Below, one piece after another: positions 1 through 3,609 of a DNA stretch of 5,871 nucleotides; the stretch's first letter is position 1, and each line of letters starts with the position of its first letter. Location of the stretch: assembly GCA_029860565.1 (NCBI GenBank), contig JAOUAY010000085.1, forward strand, positions 1 through 5,871, written 5' to 3'. The notes under the pieces are model-generated. The model had not been told where the DNA came from, ran no database searches, and saw nothing but the letters and a program-made list of their open reading frames with translations. This stretch comes from Candidatus Nitrosopumilus sp. Its GTDB lineage: Archaea > Thermoproteota > Nitrososphaeria > Nitrososphaerales > Nitrosopumilaceae. Position numbers and translations under genes: made by a program.

Positions 1-157
1 AATAATTCAAGCAGTTGTTAAAGTAAATGAAAAAGATACAGAAAAATCCCTATCTGCAAAAATTCTAAAAGAAGAACACAGAATTTATCCTGAAGCAGTA
101 AATCTTTTTGCCAGAAAAAAAGTCAAAGTTTTTGGACGAAGAACTACAATAATCTAG
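1..157 (+). CDS. purN: Phosphoribosylglycinamide formyltransferase, C-terminal end (partial)
   Basis: This is the last 51 codons of a plus-strand gene cut by the left edge; the first full codon is at base 2 and the stop is TAG at 155-157. The visible peptide starts IIQAVVKVNEKDTEKSL and continues through KEEHRIYPEAV. This matches the C-terminal PurN pattern: an (I/L)xQAxVxV strand, an acidic DT segment, then EHxxYPxxV. PurN transfers the formyl group of 10-formyl-THF to GAR in the third step of purine synthesis, in the cytoplasm. The catalytic Asn/His/Asp region lies outside the window, so the call rests on the tail alone. The neighbours fit: purD makes its substrate and folD makes its cofactor. 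The stop codon overlaps the stop of the cupin gene on the other strand by 4 bases. The short basic tail after the conserved part (FGRRTTII) ends sooner than E. coli PurN does. Confidence 0.8.
   Translation, partial: IIQAVVKVNEKDTEKSLSAKILKEEHRIYPEAVNLFARKKVKVFGRRTTII
115..121 (-). terminator. Candidate T-tract terminator for the ABM-cupin unit
   Basis: A run of seven A on the plus strand reads as T7 on the minus strand, about 33 bases after the cupin stop codon. Archaeal RNA polymerase often terminates at such U-runs without a hairpin. The tract lies inside the purN coding sequence (codons for RKKV), so it may simply reflect Lys codons in an AT-rich gene. The assignment is weak. Confidence 0.25.
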
Positions 158-474
158 GAGTCAGGTCCACCAAAAAAATACAAAACTTTGAGTTCATTTG
201 TATTTCCATGGAAAAAATGCTCCACATTTTTTGCTACAAAAAATAATTTATTTTTTGAAACTGGGTAATCCTTATCCTTGATGTTCAAAAATCCAGTACC
301 TGAAATGACATAGTACACCTCATCGCTATCATGAGGTGTTTGAGTGTCTTTCTCACCAGGCTGAAGTATTAAAACGCCAGCAGCTAAACCGTCTTTATTA
401 ATAAAAGTAGAAAAATAAGAACTGCCGTTTTTGATTTTTTCAAGGTATGTAGTTAAATCATACTCTAGTTTCAA
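154..474 (-). CDS. Small single-domain cupin protein, function unknown
   Basis: This 106-residue protein is almost entirely one cupin beta-barrel, probably cytoplasmic since no signal peptide or membrane segment is visible. Cupin motif 1 is PGEKDTQTPHDSDEVYYVISG (residues 39-59, split here as PGEKDTQ and TPHDSDEVYYVISG). It supplies H48 and E52 as likely metal ligands, with Ser at position 50 where classic cupins have a second His. Motif 2 is around residues 80-89 (VAKNVEHFFH) with H86 as the expected third ligand and H89 close by. The PHxxDEVYYV form is a familiar cupin subtype, so the missing His is not evidence of decay. The start is TTG at 472-474: the protein has no internal Met, and an in-frame TGA lies three codons upstream (481-483). 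TTG sits 2 bases after the stop of the upstream ABM gene, so translation is probably coupled. Substrate and reaction cannot be told from sequence; an enzyme, a sugar or small-molecule binder, or a regulatory partner are all possible. Confidence 0.75.
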   Translation of the reverse strand: MKLEYDLTTYLEKIKNGSSYFSTFINKDGLAAGVLILQPGEKDTQTPHDSDEVYYVISGTGFLNIKDKDYPVSKNKLFFVAKNVEHFFHGNTNELKVLYFFGGPDS

Positions 475-476
475 TT

Positions 477-809
477 TTATTCAGCAGCTACAGTGTATGT
501 TTTTCTTTGTGGGTCTGCACTCATGAAAGAATGTCCAGTTGGATGAATTTTTTCATGTTCAGGACTTTGATGCATTTTGATAAAAGTTTCTTTGCTTTCA
601 TGCTCTACAACAATCCTATAGCTTCCATCAGAAGATTTTAAAAATCGTCTTGATACAAATCCAGGAAAATTGGACAGTACTTTGTTTGATTCAGAAAACC
701 AGCTTTTGAAATCATCTTCAGCGCCTTCTTTGAGTTGCACATCTGCTATCATTACAAACATATCATGACTAGAAAAACAGCCACTTAATTTCTTTTCTAA
801 TATTTTCAT
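477..809 (-). CDS. Antibiotic biosynthesis monooxygenase (ABM)-fold protein
   Basis: This is a 110-residue protein if it starts at the ATG at 807-809. An in-frame TTG directly before it (810-812) is less likely, and a second ATG at 759-761 (residue 17) is a real alternative because the conserved domain begins right there. The domain (about 17-108) has the ABM-type dimeric alpha/beta barrel pattern: a first strand FVMIADVQLKEG, an amphipathic helix with FKSWF, then PGFVSRRFL, the strand SYRIVVEH, and a helix with KETFIKMHQSPEHEK. Known family members include quinone or polyketide monooxygenases and haem-degrading enzymes, but most are uncharacterised. Five His residues (70, 80, 85, 89, 93) cluster in the C-terminal half. 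It is the first gene of a two-gene unit with the cupin, with only 2 bases between them, so the two proteins probably act in the same process. No link to the flanking purine and folate genes can be shown. Confidence 0.75.
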   Translation of the reverse strand: MKILEKKLSGCFSSHDMFVMIADVQLKEGAEDDFKSWFSESNKVLSNFPGFVSRRFLKSSDGSYRIVVEHESKETFIKMHQSPEHEKIHPTGHSFMSADPQRKTYTVAAE

Positions 810-825
810 CAAAGAATTCCAAGAA

Positions 826-833
826 TTAAATAT
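826..833 (+). promoter_or_regulatory. TATA-like box of folD
   Basis: TTAAATAT is centred about 24-25 bases upstream of the folD ATG at 854. This is the usual distance between an archaeal TATA box and the transcription start, so the folD mRNA is probably leaderless or nearly so. No Shine-Dalgarno sequence precedes the ATG, which agrees. The reverse complement ATATTTAA could serve the minus-strand ABM gene as well, but it lies only about 20 bases from that gene's ATG at 809. Confidence 0.5.
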
Positions 834-853
834 CTACAAATCAAAAACAGATT

Positions 854-1717
854 ATGGCAGGTATCAAAATTGATGGAAAAATTATTGCCCAATCAGTCAA
901 AGACAGAGTAAAAAAAGCAGCAGAAGAGTTGAAAACTCAAGGCATAGACCCTTGTTTGGCCACGGTGTTAATCGGAGATAATCCAGCTTCTGCAACATAT
1001 GTCAAAAATAAGCACAAAGCATGTCAAGAAGTAGGGATTATAACCAAAGACCACAAACTAGATGCAAACATTACCCAGTTAGAATTAACCAATATCATCG
1101 ACAACCTAAATACAGATAATTCTGTTCATGGAATTTTAGTACAACTTCCTTTACCTGAACAACTAGATGAGTTTGCAACCACATCAAGAATATCACCAGT
1201 AAAGGATGTAGATGGTTTAACTCCATATAATGTAGGATTACTTGTAATGAAAAAAGCTGTATTAGTTGCATGTACTCCTTCAGGAATAATGGAGATGTTT
1301 GATTATCATAAGATTAGTCTAGAGGGGGAAAATGTGGTATTAATCAACAGGAGTAATTTAGTAGGAAAGCCACTTTACCATTTATTGCTAGAAAAGAATG
1401 CAACTGTCATAACATGTCACTCTAAAACCAAGAATTTAACAGAACTATGTCAATCAGCAGACATCATCATTACAGCAGTAGGAGATAGAAACAGATTCAC
1501 TTTAACACCAGAGATGATTAAAAAAGGGGGAATTGTAATCGATGTTGCAATATCAAGATTCCAAGAAAAATTGGTGGGAGATTCAGACTATGATCAGATT
1601 ATCCAAAAAGCATCATTTGCAACACCCGTTCCAGGAGGAGTTGGTCCAATGACAGTTGCCATGCTATTAAAAAATACAATTACCGCAGCATCATTGAATA
1701 GTCAAATTGAAAGATAA
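854..1717 (+). CDS. folD: Bifunctional methylene-THF dehydrogenase / methenyl-THF cyclohydrolase
   Basis: FolD oxidises 5,10-methylene-THF with NAD(P)+ to methenyl-THF and hydrolyses that to 10-formyl-THF, the formyl donor for purine synthesis; it is a soluble homodimer. The 287 residues match the usual length. The N-terminal catalytic domain carries NPASATYVKNKHKACQEVG (43-61) with Y49 and the catalytic K53, then GILVQLPLP (93-101) and KDVDG (117-121). The Rossmann domain carries NRSNLVGKP (165-173), CHSKTKNL (188-195) and AVGD (208-211), and the end has TPVPGGVGPMT (257-267), which closes the active site. The usual Gly at the start of the cofactor loop (G-R-S) is Asn here. The start is ATG, 24-25 bases after a TATA-like box. 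The cyclo-ligase gene begins within its last 11 bases, so the two form an operon. The product would feed PurN at the left edge of the window. Confidence 0.96.
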   Translation: MAGIKIDGKIIAQSVKDRVKKAAEELKTQGIDPCLATVLIGDNPASATYVKNKHKACQEVGIITKDHKLDANITQLELTNIIDNLNTDNSVHGILVQLPLPEQLDEFATTSRISPVKDVDGLTPYNVGLLVMKKAVLVACTPSGIMEMFDYHKISLEGENVVLINRSNLVGKPLYHLLLEKNATVITCHSKTKNLTELCQSADIIITAVGDRNRFTLTPEMIKKGGIVIDVAISRFQEKLVGDSDYDQIIQKASFATPVPGGVGPMTVAMLLKNTITAASLNSQIER

Positions 1718-2270
1718 CTCTAAAAAAATACCACTTCGGAATCATCTTTTGGAAAAAAGAGACAATACATCTTTTGATTTGTTAAAGATTGCAAGTGAGA
1801 AAATACAAAAAAGATTAAAGAAAATTTATGCGTTTAAAAATGCTCAAAAGATTGGAGTATATTATCCAATAGGAAGTGAAATTTTAACACAAGACATCAT
1901 TCAAGAATTACTCAGTAATTCAAAAGAAGTTTTTTTGCCAAAAGTGATAGGAGATAAAATGGAATTTAGAAAGATTGTAGATTTTTCAAGCCTAGAAAAG
2001 GGAAGTTTTGACATCATGGAGCCCAAAGATAACTGTAAAACAGATAACAAACTAGATGTGATTTTAATTCCTACTGTAGGCATAACTCCAAATGGAATTA
2101 GATTAGGATATGGTCATGGATTCTATGACAGATTTTTAGTAGAAAATAATGTAACGACAATATCTTTAACTTTGGAAAAACAAGTTATAAAAAATATCCC
2201 AAAATCAGAACACGATGTAATTATTGACTGGATTGTAACAGAAGATAAAATACTTCAAACTCAAATATAA
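1707..2270 (+). CDS. 5-formyltetrahydrofolate cyclo-ligase (methenyl-THF synthetase)
   Basis: This enzyme uses ATP to turn 5-formyl-THF (folinic acid), a side product that inhibits folate enzymes, into 5,10-methenyl-THF, which FolD then uses. The 187-residue length is typical. Visible family marks are the basic N-terminal KKIPLRNHLLEKR (6-18), YYPIGSEILT (52-61), IPTVGITPNGIRLG (121-134) and the signature GYGHGFYDRFL (134-144) for phosphate/ATP binding, then SEHDVIIDWIVTED (167-180). The start is TTG at 1707-1709: an in-frame TGA at 1695-1697 closes the frame upstream, the next Met comes too late (residue 85), and the conserved KxxLR would be lost. The start lies inside folD (11-base overlap) with no Shine-Dalgarno, so reinitiation after folD is likely. 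The 3' end overlaps purD, read from the other strand, by 10 bases. Bacterial homologues are called ygfA/fau or MTHFS. Confidence 0.93.
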   Translation: MKDNSKKIPLRNHLLEKRDNTSFDLLKIASEKIQKRLKKIYAFKNAQKIGVYYPIGSEILTQDIIQELLSNSKEVFLPKVIGDKMEFRKIVDFSSLEKGSFDIMEPKDNCKTDNKLDVILIPTVGITPNGIRLGYGHGFYDRFLVENNVTTISLTLEKQVIKNIPKSEHDVIIDWIVTEDKILQTQI

Positions 2271-3526
2271 GAAAGGCCTTTTTGACCAATATCTTTTCGG
2301 AGATATTTATTTGACCATGCAATTTGTTCAGCAGCATTATAAGTATTGGTAATTGCAGAATCTAAAGTATCACCTAATGCAGTAACACCCAAAACACGTC
2401 CACCGTTTGAGAGAATCTTATCATTATGTTTTTTTGTTCCAGCATGAAAAACAATTGCACCATTAGTGATAGAATCAAATCCTGTTATTTCATCATTTTT
2501 TGGATAGGATGCAGGATAACCTTTTGATGCCAATACAACGCATACAGCAAATTGAGATTTCCAAGAGGTTGGAGGTAATGAAGAGAGTTTACCTTCAACA
2601 CATGCGACAAAATAATCATACAAATCAAAATCCATCCTCATTGTAATTGGTTGGCACTCAGGATCACCCATTCGAACATTGTATTCTAAAACATAGGGTT
2701 TACCCTCTCTAAGCATGATACCAGCATACAAAAATCCCTTAAAGGGAATTCCTTCATTTTTCATGGCATTAATTGTTTTTTCAATTATTTCTTCTTGAAT
2801 TATTTTTGCTAATTCATCATCGATAATAGGAGTTGGAGAATAAGCCCCCATTCCACCAGTGTTTGGACCCTTGTCATCATCAAAGATTCTCTTATGATCT
2901 TGGCTTGAAGCCATAGGAATTGCAACATCTCCGTCTGAAAGTGCAATATAGGATGCCTCAATGCCATCAATTCGTTCCTCGATGATTATTCGGTTCCCAG
3001 CATCACCAAACATCTTTTTTACAAGAATGGTTTGAATTGCAGATATTGCATCATCATTACCATTACAAACAATGACACCTTTTCCAGCAGCTAGACCATC
3101 AGCCTTGACAACCACGTTGTAGTCAAGGGATTTTACATATTCTTGAGCTTTTTGAGCATCATCAAAAATTTTAAATCGTGCTGTTGGGATATCATTTCGT
3201 TTCATGAAGTCTTTTGCCCAAATCTTACTTGATTCAAGCTGAGCAGCTTTTTGGGAAGGTCCAAAAACTTTTAGATTCAATTTGTTAAATTTATCAACAA
3301 TTCCTGCGGCAAGCGGATCCTCAGGCCCAACCACAGTAAAACAATTATTTTTTTGGGCAAAATCAGCCAAGCCATCTAAATCAGATATACCTATTGAAAC
3401 ATTATTTTGAGTTCCTCCATTTCCAGGTGCAGTGAAAACAGTCTCAACTTTATTGCTTTGAGATAATTTCCAAGACAATGCATGCTCTCGTCCTCCAGAA
3501 CCTATCACTAGGATATTTACCAACAA
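2261..3526 (-). CDS. purD: Phosphoribosylamine-glycine ligase (GAR synthetase)
   Basis: PurD joins glycine to 5-phosphoribosylamine with ATP, giving GAR in the second step of purine synthesis; it is a cytoplasmic ATP-grasp enzyme. The 421 residues match the family. In order: the N-terminal phosphoribosylamine-binding GSGGREHAL (9-17), PGNGGT (34-39) and VVGPEDPL (65-72); the ATP-grasp part with VVVKADGLAAGKGV (138-151) and IEERIDGIEAS (182-192); the PurD signatures DHKR (210-213) and GPNTGGMGAYSP (220-231); metal-binding LEYNVRMGDPECQ (280-292); and a C-terminal GGRVLGVTALG (375-385). The start is one of two adjacent TTG codons, 3524-3526 or 3521-3523; no ATG is in frame and TAA lies two codons upstream (3530-3532). 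The second TTG is 25-26 bases from the TATA box centre, so the true protein may be 420 residues. It has its own promoter and is convergent with the folD operon, overlapping by 10 bases. Confidence 0.96.
   Translation of the reverse strand: MLVNILVIGSGGREHALSWKLSQSNKVETVFTAPGNGGTQNNVSIGISDLDGLADFAQKNNCFTVVGPEDPLAAGIVDKFNKLNLKVFGPSQKAAQLESSKIWAKDFMKRNDIPTARFKIFDDAQKAQEYVKSLDYNVVVKADGLAAGKGVIVCNGNDDAISAIQTILVKKMFGDAGNRIIIEERIDGIEASYIALSDGDVAIPMASSQDHKRIFDDDKGPNTGGMGAYSPTPIIDDELAKIIQEEIIEKTINAMKNEGIPFKGFLYAGIMLREGKPYVLEYNVRMGDPECQPITMRMDFDLYDYFVACVEGKLSSLPPTSWKSQFAVCVVLASKGYPASYPKNDEITGFDSITNGAIVFHAGTKKHNDKILSNGGRVLGVTALGDTLDSAITNTYNAAEQIAWSNKYLRKDIGQKGLSYI
2272..2283 (+). terminator. Candidate palindrome plus T-tract after the folD operon
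   Basis: Directly after the cyclo-ligase stop there is a perfect 10-base palindrome, AAAGGCCTTT (2272-2281), continuing into a run of five T (2279-2283). A short U-tract here could end the folD transcript. The palindrome has no loop and is also purD coding sequence on the other strand (Lys-Gly-Leu), so it may be chance. Confidence 0.25.
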
Positions 3527-3543
3527 AAATTATTTTTTACCCA

Positions 3544-3553
3544 ATTATATAAT
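3544..3553 (-). promoter_or_regulatory. TATA box of purD
   Basis: ATTATATAAT, a perfect palindrome, is centred 25-26 bases upstream of the TTG at 3521-3523 (22-23 from the TTG at 3524-3526). The spacing predicts a leaderless or nearly leaderless purD transcript, and the absence of a Shine-Dalgarno sequence agrees. Being symmetric, the box itself does not give direction. The plus-strand gene ileS has its own closer box, so purD is the likely target. Confidence 0.6.
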
Positions 3554-3578
3554 CCAAGTCTCATCACATCAATTTAGC

Positions 3579-3586
3579 TTTATAAT
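3579..3586 (+). promoter_or_regulatory. TATA box of ileS
   Basis: TTTATAAT is centred 27-28 bases upstream of the ileS ATG at 3610, the classic archaeal TATA-to-start distance, so transcription probably begins at or next to the A of ATG. No Shine-Dalgarno sequence is seen before the ATG. An in-frame TAA at 3583-3585, within this box, and the lack of any other ATG between it and 3610 also support that start. Confidence 0.65.
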
Positions 3587-3609
3587 GCCATATAGATATC
3601 AAAATCCAG

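Noticed and set aside
310..345. Loss of the second His in cupin motif 1 as a sign of a dead protein
   Set aside because: The PHxxDEVYYV form is a familiar cupin subtype, and H48, E52 and H86 remain in place.
1901..2083. Minus-strand open frame of 60 codons inside the cyclo-ligase gene
   Set aside because: It is the antisense of conserved cyclo-ligase codons with no supporting signal.
154..3526. A new defence, mobile or regulatory RNA system
   Set aside because: No repeats, toxin-antitoxin pair, integrase, transposase, CRISPR or structured non-coding stretch was found; the genes are core metabolism except for the ABM-cupin pair.
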